The notes beneath the pieces are model-generated. The model was given only the letters and a program-made list of their open reading frames with translations, was not told the origin of the DNA and did not search any database. Shown one piece after another: positions 1 through 7,328 of a stretch of 64,000 nt of DNA; position 1 is the first letter of the stretch; every line of letters begins with the position of its first letter. Origin of the DNA: JAVJSU01 sp040219275 (GTDB lineage Bacteria > Chloroflexota > Anaerolineae > Aggregatilineales > Phototrophicaceae); assembly GCA_040219275.1 (NCBI GenBank), contig JAVJSU010000085.1, positions 1 to 64,000 of the forward strand, in the 5' to 3' direction. A program made the position numbers and the translations under genes.

Positions 1-1
1 C

Positions 2-139
2 ACCGAGGTTGACCGCACTGACCGCCACGACTTGAGTATTTTTCGCGTCGGCTGGGATTGGTTAGAACGACGATTCGTCTTTGATGATCCCATTCCTATT
101 CTCTTCAGACCGAACTTCTGTTTGATGTCCGGTTGCTAG
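2..139 (+). CDS. possible 3' end of an unknown gene cut by the window edge
   Basis: The second plus-strand frame is open from the left edge to a TAG at 137-139 and reads like protein (it contains HDLSIFRVGWDWLERRFVF). The other two plus frames stop earlier. It would overlap the last ~78 bases of the MerR-type gene tail to tail. Only 45 codons are visible and I recognise no family, so this may be chance. Confidence 0.25.
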   Translation, partial: TEVDRTDRHDLSIFRVGWDWLERRFVFDDPIPILFRPNFCLMSGC

Positions 140-973
140 AGCAGGTTCAATTTCTTGCTGGAATTCAATGATCCAATCTTCATATTCCGCATGTTCGGCG
201 GGTCCACGATGAAATACGACGCGATTTTTCTCACATAGTTGATACCCGTTGTCTACAATCCAGCGTTGTAATAATGCCAGCTTCTCCTGAAATTCTGTCG
301 GGTTCACCCCTTTGATGATATGAGTCGCCGCCATGTCTAAGGCGGGGATAGTTTTGGGTTCCAGAACGCCGAATGTCTTGAGTGGCACAGCCTCTTTTTG
401 TTCAGTGGAGACGGGCATAACGAACACGACATCATGATCATGGTTTTCATGAAAGGCTTGCTCGGATCGAATTTCAGAGACAGGACCAACAACTTTGACA
501 CCGTGCTGTGCGAACGCTTGCTCAATTTCGATACCAAACGGCACCATGTCTTCACGCTTCATCGCACGGCGGATGGTCAGGGCATATTGCGGCGGAATCT
601 TCTTGACGATGACATCTAAACTAGTCATTTTGTGCTCCATTTCTATCATTCGTAAACGGAATTCAACGCGTGCTAGCCGTGCTTGTTCCTGCTGAACCAC
701 CTGTTCAATCTCTGCGTGCTTAAGGCTCAACATCCCACGAATTTGTTCTGACGTGAGGTCATTATTGAGCGTCAGTCCAATTTGCTCCAACGATAACCCC
801 AGTTCTTTCAGCGCCATAATTTGGTGGATGCGCGGCAGTTGATCAACAGTGTAGTATCGATAGTTGGTGAAAGAGTCAATCTGAGAGGGCTTCAGTAACC
901 CGATATCATCATAATGATGCAAGGTTTTAACTGTGACCTGACTAAGACGTGAGAATTCACCAATTTTCAGCAT
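62..973 (-). CDS. MerR-family transcription regulator with GyrI-like effector domain
   Basis: A transcription factor of the BmrR/BltR type. The N-terminus is a MerR winged helix (starts MLKIGEFSRLSQVTVKTLHHYD, residues 1-70), followed by a dimerising helix (~80-115). A C-terminal GyrI-like small-molecule-binding domain covers ~120-280. I start it at the ATG ending at 973, because AGGAG lies 9 bases upstream there; six further upstream codons have no such site. About 303 residues fits the family. It sits alone on the minus strand, divergent from the Nudix gene, and a MerR-type promoter lies just upstream (1028-1058), so it is probably autoregulated. The effector is unknown; a drug or hydrophobic cation is the family norm. 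Confidence 0.9.
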   Translation of the reverse strand: MLKIGEFSRLSQVTVKTLHHYDDIGLLKPSQIDSFTNYRYYTVDQLPRIHQIMALKELGLSLEQIGLTLNNDLTSEQIRGMLSLKHAEIEQVVQQEQARLARVEFRLRMIEMEHKMTSLDVIVKKIPPQYALTIRRAMKREDMVPFGIEIEQAFAQHGVKVVGPVSEIRSEQAFHENHDHDVVFVMPVSTEQKEAVPLKTFGVLEPKTIPALDMAATHIIKGVNPTEFQEKLALLQRWIVDNGYQLCEKNRVVFHRGPAEHAEYEDWIIEFQQEIEPALATGHQTEVRSEENRNGIIKDESSF

Positions 974-1027
974 GATTAGCTCCTCTAACATCGGCTAACA
1001 TTTATCAAGAAGGTACCTTCATTACCT

Positions 1028-1058
1028 AGTATGCAACCTCCGGTAACCGAAGAGTCAA
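1028..1058 (-). promoter_or_regulatory. MerR-type promoter with 19-bp spacer and operator dyad
   Basis: On the minus strand there is a -35 TTGACT (1053-1058) and a -10 CATACT (1028-1033), separated by exactly 19 bases. The spacer holds an inverted repeat at 1038-1052, read on the plus strand as CTCCGGTAACCGAAG with one mismatch between half-sites. An over-long spacer with a central dyad is the hallmark of promoters that MerR-family proteins activate by DNA distortion. The start site would fall near 1021, leaving a ~48-base leader before the regulator's ATG. Confidence 0.75.
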
Positions 1059-1206
1059 GCACTATTTTAAAATTGTGGTTCGTTGCAAAGATCGAATTTC
1101 TGCATCTTATCCAGACCTTCACGAAAAAACACACACATCCTGCTATAATTAAATAATAGCGGTTCGTCCGGCAGTACATCAGCTAATCACTCAAAGGTGT
1201 GGCAAC

Positions 1207-1653
1207 GTGGTCGATTCTTATTTTTCCGGTCAGCGCAGGGTGCGGGCAATCATCCTCACTAAAAGAAAAACGGTTGTGCTTATCCGTAAAGAATCGCACA
1301 AACCGGATGAAGATTATCAGTATATCGCCCCCGGTGGCATGGTGCGGGACGATGACCCCGACGATATTACCGCCCTCCGGCGTGAATTACGGGAGCAACT
1401 CGGCGCGGAGGTGCAAATCCTCAAACCGGCAATGACCCTGTTCATGGATCGCTGGTCGTTTTTTCTGTGTGGGTTGTCTTCTGTGGATGCGGAGAAACGC
1501 GCACCGGAGCATAACGACGCGATGGCGCGGGGCGAGTATGAAATCGTCGAATTACGGCTGAACGAAACGGCGATTCGCGGGTGCAACATCCATCCGCGTG
1601 CCTTGCTGGATTATCTACTCGCCAATTACGACAAATTCTATCGCACGGTCTAA
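1207..1653 (+). CDS. Nudix hydrolase
   Basis: Hydrolyses nucleoside diphosphates linked to another moiety; the substrate cannot be told. The 148-residue product carries a Nudix box at ~43-68: GGMVRDDD...RRELREQLGAEV. This matches GX5EX7REUXEEXGU but with Asp at the first Glu position and Gln at one of the EE pair, so activity may be altered. The start is a GTG, with AAAGG about 9 bases upstream. A TATAAT at 1144-1149 could be the -10, but I see no good -35. A small membrane-protein gene follows 13 bases after the stop. Confidence 0.85.
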   Translation: MVDSYFSGQRRVRAIILTKRKTVVLIRKESHKPDEDYQYIAPGGMVRDDDPDDITALRRELREQLGAEVQILKPAMTLFMDRWSFFLCGLSSVDAEKRAPEHNDAMARGEYEIVELRLNETAIRGCNIHPRALLDYLLANYDKFYRTV

Positions 1654-1666
1654 TCACGAGACCACG

Positions 1667-1825
1667 ATGAACGACCTCTCTTTTTTGCGCTACATCGGGA
1701 CTTCCATCTGCCTCGGCGGGATGGTCCTGTTGCCGTTTATCGCGCTGTTATTCGCCTTTTATCTGGTGGATCGCAAAACAGCACACGACTCCAAAATGCC
1801 TACAGATCAAGACTCTGAACGTTGA
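1667..1825 (+). CDS. small single-span membrane protein
   Basis: A 52-residue ORF starting at ATG 1667 (MNDLSFLRYIG). It has one strong hydrophobic segment at ~residues 10-34 (ICLGGMVLLPFIALLFAFYL), followed by a charged tail. It begins 13 bases after the Nudix stop and is probably co-transcribed. I do not recognise a family. The clear transmembrane span and the tight spacing are the only support. Confidence 0.5.
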   Translation: MNDLSFLRYIGTSICLGGMVLLPFIALLFAFYLVDRKTAHDSKMPTDQDSER

Positions 1826-1859
1826 GATCATCCCCTTATCTTGAACACCTAGGAATCGC

Positions 1860-2267
1860 TCAAGCGCCCATCTGCGCGACATTGGATTGAGTAGCAAGCG
1901 CCACAGCTTCGTCATAAGTTGCGACGAACGTCACAAAGCGCTTGCCCGGAAAAATCTTCTTCATAACAGTCAGTATCCGGCTCATCAGACGCATTTCAAA
2001 GGAGACCATCGAAGGCACGATGATGATGATTTTGCCCATATTTTCCGGTTGATTGCGGGCGGCACGGCTAAAGTGCATGATCGGGTTGCCGTCTGGCAAT
2101 TTCTCCTGCACTTTGATAATCAATGGGATCGCTTCGGACTTTGTGGAGATCATTTCATGCGCCCGAATCACAGCGATGTCAAAATCCTGCCATGTGCTGT
2201 TTTCATATAGCTCTAGCAGAACGGCGCTTTCTTCATCTGTAAGCCATCCGAGCCTGTAATGTTCCAT
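1860..2267 (-). CDS. hypothetical protein, STAS/SpoIIAA-like size and fold pattern
   Basis: A 135-residue cytosolic protein starting at ATG 2267, with GGAG 7 bases upstream. Its alternating pattern (IPLIIKVQEKLPD, KIIIIVPSMVSFEMRLMSRIL, KRFVTFVATYDEAVA) fits a small alpha/beta protein. The SEMR...TYDEAVA ending resembles the lone STAS-like proteins common in Chloroflexota, but no diagnostic motif is present. Function unknown. It runs divergently from recA; the shared upstream region holds the recA SOS promoter. Confidence 0.65.
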   Translation of the reverse strand: MEHYRLGWLTDEESAVLLELYENSTWQDFDIAVIRAHEMISTKSEAIPLIIKVQEKLPDGNPIMHFSRAARNQPENMGKIIIIVPSMVSFEMRLMSRILTVMKKIFPGKRFVTFVATYDEAVALATQSNVAQMGA

Positions 2268-2366
2268 ATTTTACTCCAATGAGTGTAGATGAAGTTATTT
2301 TATTACAAATAATTACACTCGTCAACGACACTGTCAGGGAAATGTACGTTTTTACGAAAACCATGC

Positions 2367-2395
2367 TTGCAAATGTTGAACTTTTGTTCTAAACT
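2367..2395 (+). promoter_or_regulatory. recA promoter with LexA (SOS) box
   Basis: GAACTTTTGTTC at 2378-2389 is a perfect GAAC-N4-GTTC palindrome, the Gram-positive LexA/DinR box. It lies inside the 17-base spacer between a -35 TTGCAA (2367-2372) and a -10 TAAACT (2390-2395), so LexA binding would block RNA polymerase. The recA ATG lies ~90 bases downstream. Confidence 0.8.
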
Positions 2396-2483
2396 AGAAG
2401 TCTTCTAATCACCTGTTAGAAATTCAAAATTAAGCTACACTTATAAAGTGTACAATCTACGCAAAAGAGTAAAAGAGCGGGCT

Positions 2484-3566
2484 ATGGCGAAGAGAAAAAC
2501 AACAAAAGTAAGCGATGAAGATTCGGTTGATATGTTCCCGAATGATGAAGGGAAGTCCAAAGCGTTAGACGCGGCACTTTCCGACATCAACAAGCGTTTT
2601 GGCGACGGGGCAATTTTGCGGCTCGGCGATGCCCAGAATATGTCGGTTGCGACCATCCCTACAGGGTCGCTCACGGTCGATATTGCGATGGGCGTAGGCG
2701 GCATCCCCCGCGGACGCATCACCGAAATTTACGGACCAGAATCCAGCGGTAAAACCACGTTGTGTCTGAGCGTGATTGCACAGGCACAAAAGCGCGGCGG
2801 TGTGTGTGCTTTTGTCGATATGGAACACGCGCTAGACCCAACTTATGCCGAGCGTATCGGCGTTGATCTGGACAGACTCTATATTTCACAGCCGGATACC
2901 GGCGAGCAAGCACTGGAAATCACCGAATCGCTGGTGCGTTCTGGCGCGTTGGATGTTGTCGTTGTCGATAGTGTGGCGGCGCTCGTCCCGCGTGCGGAAA
3001 TCGAAGGCGAGATGGGCGATAGTCATGTCGGTTTGCAAGCCCGTTTGATGAGTCAGGCATTGCGTAAATTGTCCGGCGCGATCAAACAAACCGGCACCTC
3101 CGTCCTATTCACGAATCAACTCCGTGAAAAAATCGGCGTAATGTTTGGTAGTCCGGAAACGACCTCTGGCGGGCGGGCGTTGAAGTTCTACGCCTCGGTG
3201 CGTCTGGATATTCGTCGTATTCAAGCCATCAAGCAAGGTGGCGATAACATCGGTAATCGTACCCGTGTCCGCGTGACCAAGAACAAAGTCTCCGCGCCTT
3301 TCCGTGAAGCCGAGTTCGACATCATGTTCTACGAAAACGGCATCAGTAAAGCCGGCGAAGTCGTCGATCTCGCCACTGATCTGGGCATCATCGAGAAGCG
3401 TGGCGCATTCTATCGCTATAACGAAGGTCTGCTCGGTCAGGGACGTGAAAATTCCAAGCAATATTTGATGGAAAACCCGGCAATCTCCGACGAAATCGAA
3501 GATCAAATCCGCGCCCATTTCGCCTTGCCGACGGTGGTACTTGTTGCGCCGGAAGCCGAAGAGTAA
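2484..3566 (+). CDS. recA: recombinase RecA
   Basis: ATP-dependent strand-exchange protein and co-protease of LexA. The Walker A loop GPESSGKTT is at ~83-91. The core shows MGVGGIPRGRITEIYGP, VDMEHALDP, the L1/L2 loop region and FTNQLREKIGVMFGSPE. I choose ATG 2484 (MAKRKTTK) over an in-frame GTG 36 bases upstream, which lies too close to the promoter and lacks an RBS. The product is 360 residues, normal for RecA. The gene is monocistronic, with its own SOS promoter and a strong terminator. Confidence 0.98.
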   Translation: MAKRKTTKVSDEDSVDMFPNDEGKSKALDAALSDINKRFGDGAILRLGDAQNMSVATIPTGSLTVDIAMGVGGIPRGRITEIYGPESSGKTTLCLSVIAQAQKRGGVCAFVDMEHALDPTYAERIGVDLDRLYISQPDTGEQALEITESLVRSGALDVVVVDSVAALVPRAEIEGEMGDSHVGLQARLMSQALRKLSGAIKQTGTSVLFTNQLREKIGVMFGSPETTSGGRALKFYASVRLDIRRIQAIKQGGDNIGNRTRVRVTKNKVSAPFREAEFDIMFYENGISKAGEVVDLATDLGIIEKRGAFYRYNEGLLGQGRENSKQYLMENPAISDEIEDQIRAHFALPTVVLVAPEAEE

Positions 3567-3591
3567 TTTCAAGTTCTGTTGAACCCATTTT

Positions 3592-3622
3592 AGGACGATC
3601 CGCGTGATCGTCCTTTTTTTTT
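3592..3622 (+). terminator. recA intrinsic terminator
   Basis: A perfect 9-bp stem AGGACGATC / GATCGTCCT with a 5-base loop, followed by nine T residues. Confidence 0.92.
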
Positions 3623-3751
3623 GCATAGTGACGTGTTATCTTCCCTCGCAAATGTGCCACTTCTTGCTAAAATGTGTGAACGTCATACCCATTTAAAGTC
3701 CACATTGCACCCCGTATAGGTCAGTTGTTCAGATAACGGATACCAAAGTTT

Positions 3752-4795
3752 ATGCAAAATTCTGCCGAAACAACAAACGCCACCCGCCAATTGAGCGGTC
3801 TGCTGATTTTATTGGCATTTATCGCCGGATTCGCCTATATCATCTTCACTGCCACGCCCGATCCAACGGTGACTCTGCAAATTTTCAGCACCCGTTTTCT
3901 CGGCATATTCATCGAAGCCGCGCCTTTCCTGTTGCTCGGAACGCTGGTTTCCGGCTTTCTGGAAGTGTATGTGACCCGTGAAGACATCGTGCGCTGGATT
4001 CCGCGTAATCCGTTTTTGGCGACGTTGACGGGCGCGTTTCTGGGGTTTGCCTTCCCTGTGTGCGAGTGTGGAGTCGTACCCGTTACGCGGCGATTGTTCT
4101 CCAAAGGCTTACCGATGTCCGTCGGGATTGCGTTCATCCTAGCCGCGCCGGTGATGAACCCGATTGTGCTCGTCAGCACGTATATCGCTTTCGGGCAGAT
4201 TGCGCCGGAAATCGTCGTCGGGCGTTTCGTGATTACCGCCTTCGTGTCGATCACTGTTGGTCTAGTATTCGCCTATTCCGCAAAGCCCCACGAAGTCCTG
4301 CGTCCTGCTTCGCTAGCGCCTATCATTGGTGGGAGCGGAGAAATTGACCTGAAAAGCGTGCAATCCAACCAACGCAAGCCGATCATGCAGGGGATTTACG
4401 AAGCCTTGATCCTCGGAGGCAACGAATTTTTTGACATGGGGCGTTTTCTGGTGATTGGCTGTATGCTGGCGGCAGGCTTACAAACGGCTGTTTCACAGGA
4501 CACGTTGTTGGCGCTAGGGGAAGGTCCGCTGGTGTCGGTGCTGGTGATGCAGGGGTTGGCGTTCTTACTGAGCGTGTGTTCCACTGTGGATTCGTTCCTT
4601 GCGCTGGCATTTTACGGGACGTTTTCCGGCGGGTCGGTGATGGCGTTCCTGACGTTCGGTCCGATGATTGACATTAAAAGTACGTTGATGTTCCGGGCGG
4701 TGTTTAAGCCCAAAGTGGTACTGTATTTGATCTTGCTCCCCTTGTTGATGACTCTGCTGATTGGCGTATGGATGAATTTGTATTTGCCGGTGTAG
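3752..4795 (+). CDS. permease, UPF0718/YraQ family (SO_0444-like)
   Basis: A polytopic inner-membrane protein of 347 residues with about eight spans in two halves. The family signature FPVCECGVVPVTRRL (~103-118) and LAAPVMNPIVLVST (~130-143) are both present, and the second half carries CSTVDSFLALAF. Family members are predicted metal, organoarsenical or small-solute permeases; the substrate here is unknown. The usual partner (TIGR03943/YcgQ-like periplasmic protein) is not next to it. The ATG at 3752 has only a weak upstream Shine-Dalgarno. Confidence 0.85.
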   Translation: MQNSAETTNATRQLSGLLILLAFIAGFAYIIFTATPDPTVTLQIFSTRFLGIFIEAAPFLLLGTLVSGFLEVYVTREDIVRWIPRNPFLATLTGAFLGFAFPVCECGVVPVTRRLFSKGLPMSVGIAFILAAPVMNPIVLVSTYIAFGQIAPEIVVGRFVITAFVSITVGLVFAYSAKPHEVLRPASLAPIIGGSGEIDLKSVQSNQRKPIMQGIYEALILGGNEFFDMGRFLVIGCMLAAGLQTAVSQDTLLALGEGPLVSVLVMQGLAFLLSVCSTVDSFLALAFYGTFSGGSVMAFLTFGPMIDIKSTLMFRAVFKPKVVLYLILLPLLMTLLIGVWMNLYLPV

Positions 4796-5267
4796 AAGTG
4801 GTGGGTGCTGAGTGAAAAGTTGAAAGATAGAAGACGATAGATCATAGATTTGAGATGTTTGTAGCGGCGGCGGCGCTCGAATTTTTTATACGTTGCAAGA
4901 TGCTTTGTATGGCGGTGGCGCAGAATTTTTTTCCGCCATAAGTTGGCATTTTGGGGGATTTTGAGGGGAAAAACAGCAATTTTGTGGTTGGCGGTTCTGC
5001 CATAGTGGTTGGCATTTCTGCCATGTCCTACCATCGCCGAAACCTTTTTTGAACGGCACAGGGGCAGTTATCAGGTATCATTTAACAGTTCTCCATAGGA
5101 TTGGTGTTTGCTCAGGATAGCATGGATTGATCGTGTGGATCGAGCCAAATGCTCCGCCAAAAGGACTCAGTTTTTTAGGGGGAAGTTGTAAGATAAAAGA
5201 GGTTGGATTTTAGATAAAAGATCAAAAGCGAACCGCAGAGGTATTTTGTGCGGTTAGAGTTTGCAAA
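4796..5267. other. intergenic region with dispersed repeats, no gene
   Basis: Long minus-strand frames here have poor composition and no RBS. The region contains two copies of a short TTAGAT/AGATAAAAGA-type dispersed repeat (around 4820-4855 and 5190-5225; related copies at ~9774-9808 and inverted at ~54226-54260). It also holds a 21-bp tandem duplication. I see no gene. Confidence 0.6.
4984..5025. repeat. tandem 21-bp direct repeat, two copies
   Basis: The unit starts GTGGTTGGC and ends TTCTGCCAT followed by A or G. Copies at 4984-5004 and 5005-5025 differ at three positions. Confidence 0.75.
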
Positions 5268-5660
5268 TTATTTTGACACAATTAGCCCGTTAGATAGCCA
5301 TGTTGAACCTTTCGGCGGTGCGTCGTGTTCAAGGATGAAGTGGGCGACTTCAATGGCTTTTTCTCTGGTGATAGTCTGATTAATCGGATGGGTATCGTAC
5401 GTCCCGTCATCCACGCGCATCCTAACCTTGCCGTCGTTTTCAGTATAGGCAGGATCAAGAAGCATACCTTCCTCCGAATAGAGCAATAGTAGTCGTTTTA
5501 AATGCCCACCCATTACAGATACGCGGAAAGCACCCTTCCAGATATGGATGTAATTTGAATCGGTGGCGTTGAGAGATGCGATAATGCTCAGAATTTCGGG
5601 AAGTGTGGTATCGTCTTTTTCGATATACTCATTGTTCTGATGATAAGAAATCTTCACTTT
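5268..5660 (-). CDS. small hypothetical protein, possibly Imm1-like immunity protein
   Basis: About 130 residues starting VKISYHQNNEYIEKDD if the GTG at 5660 is used; GAGG lies 8 bases upstream. The frame stays open to 5699, but those codons run into a palindromic repeat, so I reject the longer start. The central IHIWKGAFRVSVMGGHLKRLLLLYSEEG and late AIEVAHFILEHDAPP segments recall Imm1-type immunity proteins of polymorphic toxin systems. No signature is decisive and no toxin gene is adjacent. It is one of five small same-strand genes in an island (5268-7193). Confidence 0.6.
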   Translation of the reverse strand, partial: KVKISYHQNNEYIEKDDTTLPEILSIIASLNATDSNYIHIWKGAFRVSVMGGHLKRLLLLYSEEGMLLDPAYTENDGKVRMRVDDGTYDTHPINQTITREKAIEVAHFILEHDAPPKGSTWLSNGLIVSK

Positions 5661-5689
5661 GTCAACCTCATCAATTCTTGTGAGCAGGC

Positions 5690-5715
5690 GGGCGAGCACG
5701 TTGGCTCGCCCCTAC
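5690..5715. repeat. dispersed palindromic repeat, copy 1
   Basis: GGGCGAGCACGTTGGCTCGCCCCTAC pattern: arms GGGCGAGC and GCTCGCCC around a short centre, ending CCCCTAC. Near-identical copies lie at 6489-6513 and 7287-7312, and related palindromes at 35420, 46344, 57536 and 63429. The TAG stop of the 5712-6011 gene is supplied by this repeat. Confidence 0.85.
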
Positions 5716-6011
5716 GAAAACGGCACACTATAATATTTCATTATCGCTTTTAAAATATCGTCCAATGAAAACGCAGTGGCAAGCGTTTCATCATCATTCA
5801 CTAGATACCATAAACCTGTGTGTGATGGTTGCTGATACACCATTGTCACATCGTCAGCTACGGTTCGTTGTGTATCAAATATCTGCTCTCTTCTGCCAAC
5901 ATGGAAAACGATAATGTCTATTGGTGGATTAAGTTGTCTTGCAAAAAGTCCTGCTCGTTGGATTAGTGTGATTGCTTCATCAATTGATATATCGACTTTT
6001 TTATCGGTCAT
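5712..6011 (-). CDS. small hypothetical protein
   Basis: 99 residues, start MTDKKVDISIDEAITLIQRAG, with a soluble alpha/beta pattern (IDIIVFHVGRREQIFD, DVTMVYQQPS, FSLDDILKAIMKYYSVPF). The ATG has no strong RBS. Its stop codon TAG falls inside the flanking palindromic repeat, suggesting the repeat inserted at or replaced the original 3' end. Family not recognised. By context it belongs to a row of immunity-like small genes. Confidence 0.55.
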   Translation of the reverse strand: MTDKKVDISIDEAITLIQRAGLFARQLNPPIDIIVFHVGRREQIFDTQRTVADDVTMVYQQPSHTGLWYLVNDDETLATAFSLDDILKAIMKYYSVPFS

Positions 6012-6044
6012 TGTTTGTTGCTACGTGGCTTTATCATCGGCGCG

Positions 6045-6434
6045 TTACTCGTCTTCATTCAAGTCGCTAATTTCTTGAAGAATTTTGCAAAGCCTGTCGA
6101 AAGTATCCTCTACAACAATCCGTCTCTTATTTGCGAATTCACTTGGCTCACTAGGGTAAGATGATAATATCCGATCAAAAGTCTCCAAGTAGTCTTGTTT
6201 CCAACGAATAACTTCACTCAGTTGTAAATCGTGATAGAGTTCATACTTTTCGTAGAGAGTACCAAGAATATCCACATTGGCGACAATTTTCGCATCACCA
6301 CAATTGCCATACAGTGACTTTTCATTGTCAATCTTGTAGGTTTGTCTAATTTCGTCGATGATCCGGTTAACCCACGAACAGAGCACATTCAGCGAATCAT
6401 CGGCTTCAAAGTTTTTGTATCCCCATACGCCCAT
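6045..6434 (-). CDS. DUF4259-like protein
   Basis: 129 residues beginning MGVWGYKNFEADDSLNVLCSW. This matches the diagnostic N-terminus of DUF4259 (MG-x-WG-x3-FE-x-DDA). AAGGA lies about 9 bases before the ATG. The function of DUF4259 is not established; its occurrence among small variable genes suggests an immunity or accessory role. The rest is helical and charged, with no membrane segment. Confidence 0.75.
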   Translation of the reverse strand: MGVWGYKNFEADDSLNVLCSWVNRIIDEIRQTYKIDNEKSLYGNCGDAKIVANVDILGTLYEKYELYHDLQLSEVIRWKQDYLETFDRILSSYPSEPSEFANKRRIVVEDTFDRLCKILQEISDLNEDE

Positions 6435-6488
6435 ATTCGATTCCTTTTCCTAGTCTGGTGGGAATACAAATATTATAAGACAACAAAC

Positions 6489-6513
6489 GGGCGAGCACAT
6501 TGGCTCGCCCCTA
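6489..6513. repeat. dispersed palindromic repeat, copy 2
   Basis: Same element as at 5690, with the centre ACATTG. It separates the DUF4259 gene from the next small gene. Confidence 0.85.
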
Positions 6514-6525
6514 TTATTCTGCCTC

Positions 6526-6846
6526 TTAATCGCAGAATTCATATAACAGCCTTTGTTGACGATTGAATTCCCGTGCTAAAGGGTACGAACTGTCTACGAG
6601 TCTTTCATTTTCAAAAGCCTCTTCTTCATCGGATGTAAGCCTGCGTAGTTTTTCTCTATGAGGTATGAGGTAATCCGATGCAAACAATGATGAAATGCCA
6701 GTTAGTACAGCCGATTTTATGTCACCCAATTGGGATACACATTGTATTGCATATGCTATAGTTGCAACAGCATCCATCGCCCCGAACCCTGACGCATCCG
6801 GGAATTCTTCCGAGTCTAATCCACACGTTTCAACCTGAACCAACAA
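6526..6846 (-). CDS. small hypothetical protein, possible DUF416-like fragment
   Basis: 106 residues with a TTG start; an in-frame TAG lies 30 bases upstream, so no longer version exists here. The layout GFGAMDAVATIAYAIQCV...KSAVLTGISSLFAS...PLAREFNRQQRLLYEF recalls the C-terminal half of DUF416 (YjaG) proteins, which are about twice as long. It may be a remnant, or a short family of its own. It starts 8 bases after the preceding gene's stop, so the two are probably co-transcribed. Confidence 0.5.
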   Translation of the reverse strand: MLVQVETCGLDSEEFPDASGFGAMDAVATIAYAIQCVSQLGDIKSAVLTGISSLFASDYLIPHREKLRRLTSDEEEAFENERLVDSSYPLAREFNRQQRLLYEFCD

Positions 6847-6854
6847 AATAGTTA

Positions 6855-7193
6855 TTATAGATTCTTCGGTCTACTCCGTAAATCTAAGAGATAATCCATG
6901 TCTCGTGAAAGTTTGCGTATCGCATTACTAACTTGTTTTTTTCTTGGGTCAGACATAGCATCAAAACGATTTTCGATCCCTCGTATGATCTCGAGTGTGC
7001 TGGTCAACATGAACACGACATCTCTGTTTATATATTTTGAGTTACCTAATAGACGATTGTAATCCTCTATAGTCTTAAGAAGCGTAGTTAAGGCTTGTTC
7101 ATCAAAAGTGTTGTGGACTCTTAACTGCATCATAAATCCACTCTCTGCTTCAACTTCTTCGATTATTTTTGTTTCAATTTCATCTATATCCAT
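6855..7193 (-). CDS. small helical hypothetical protein
   Basis: 112 residues, start MDIDEIETKIIEEVEAESG, with a perfect GGAGG 7 bases before the ATG. It is almost all alpha-helical and charged and ends in a coiled-coil-like stretch (RKKQVSNAIRKLSRDMDYLLDLRSRP). Family not recognised. It is the first gene of the small-gene island reading leftward. Confidence 0.65.
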   Translation of the reverse strand: MDIDEIETKIIEEVEAESGFMMQLRVHNTFDEQALTTLLKTIEDYNRLLGNSKYINRDVVFMLTSTLEIIRGIENRFDAMSDPRKKQVSNAIRKLSRDMDYLLDLRSRPKNL

Positions 7194-7286
7194 TAGTAAC
7201 CTCCTTATATCAACATAAATTGATTCCGCTCTGGTAGCTATACGACTATATGCAGGTTAGAAAATTAATTACACAACGAAACAAAG

Positions 7287-7312
7287 GGCGAGCACGTTGG
7301 CTCGCCCCTACA
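7287..7312. repeat. dispersed palindromic repeat, copy 3
   Basis: Identical in its core to copy 1. It lies just past the metG stop and marks the right edge of the small-gene island. Confidence 0.85.
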
Positions 7313-7328
7313 GATGGTGCGTTAAATA

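Noticed and set aside
1144..1149. TATAAT before the Nudix gene as a full promoter
   Set aside because: A good -10 but no -35 at suitable distance, so it is only mentioned in the gene entry.
4612..5034. 140-codon minus-strand frame after the permease
   Set aside because: Overlaps the permease 3' end and runs through repeats; no RBS, poor composition.
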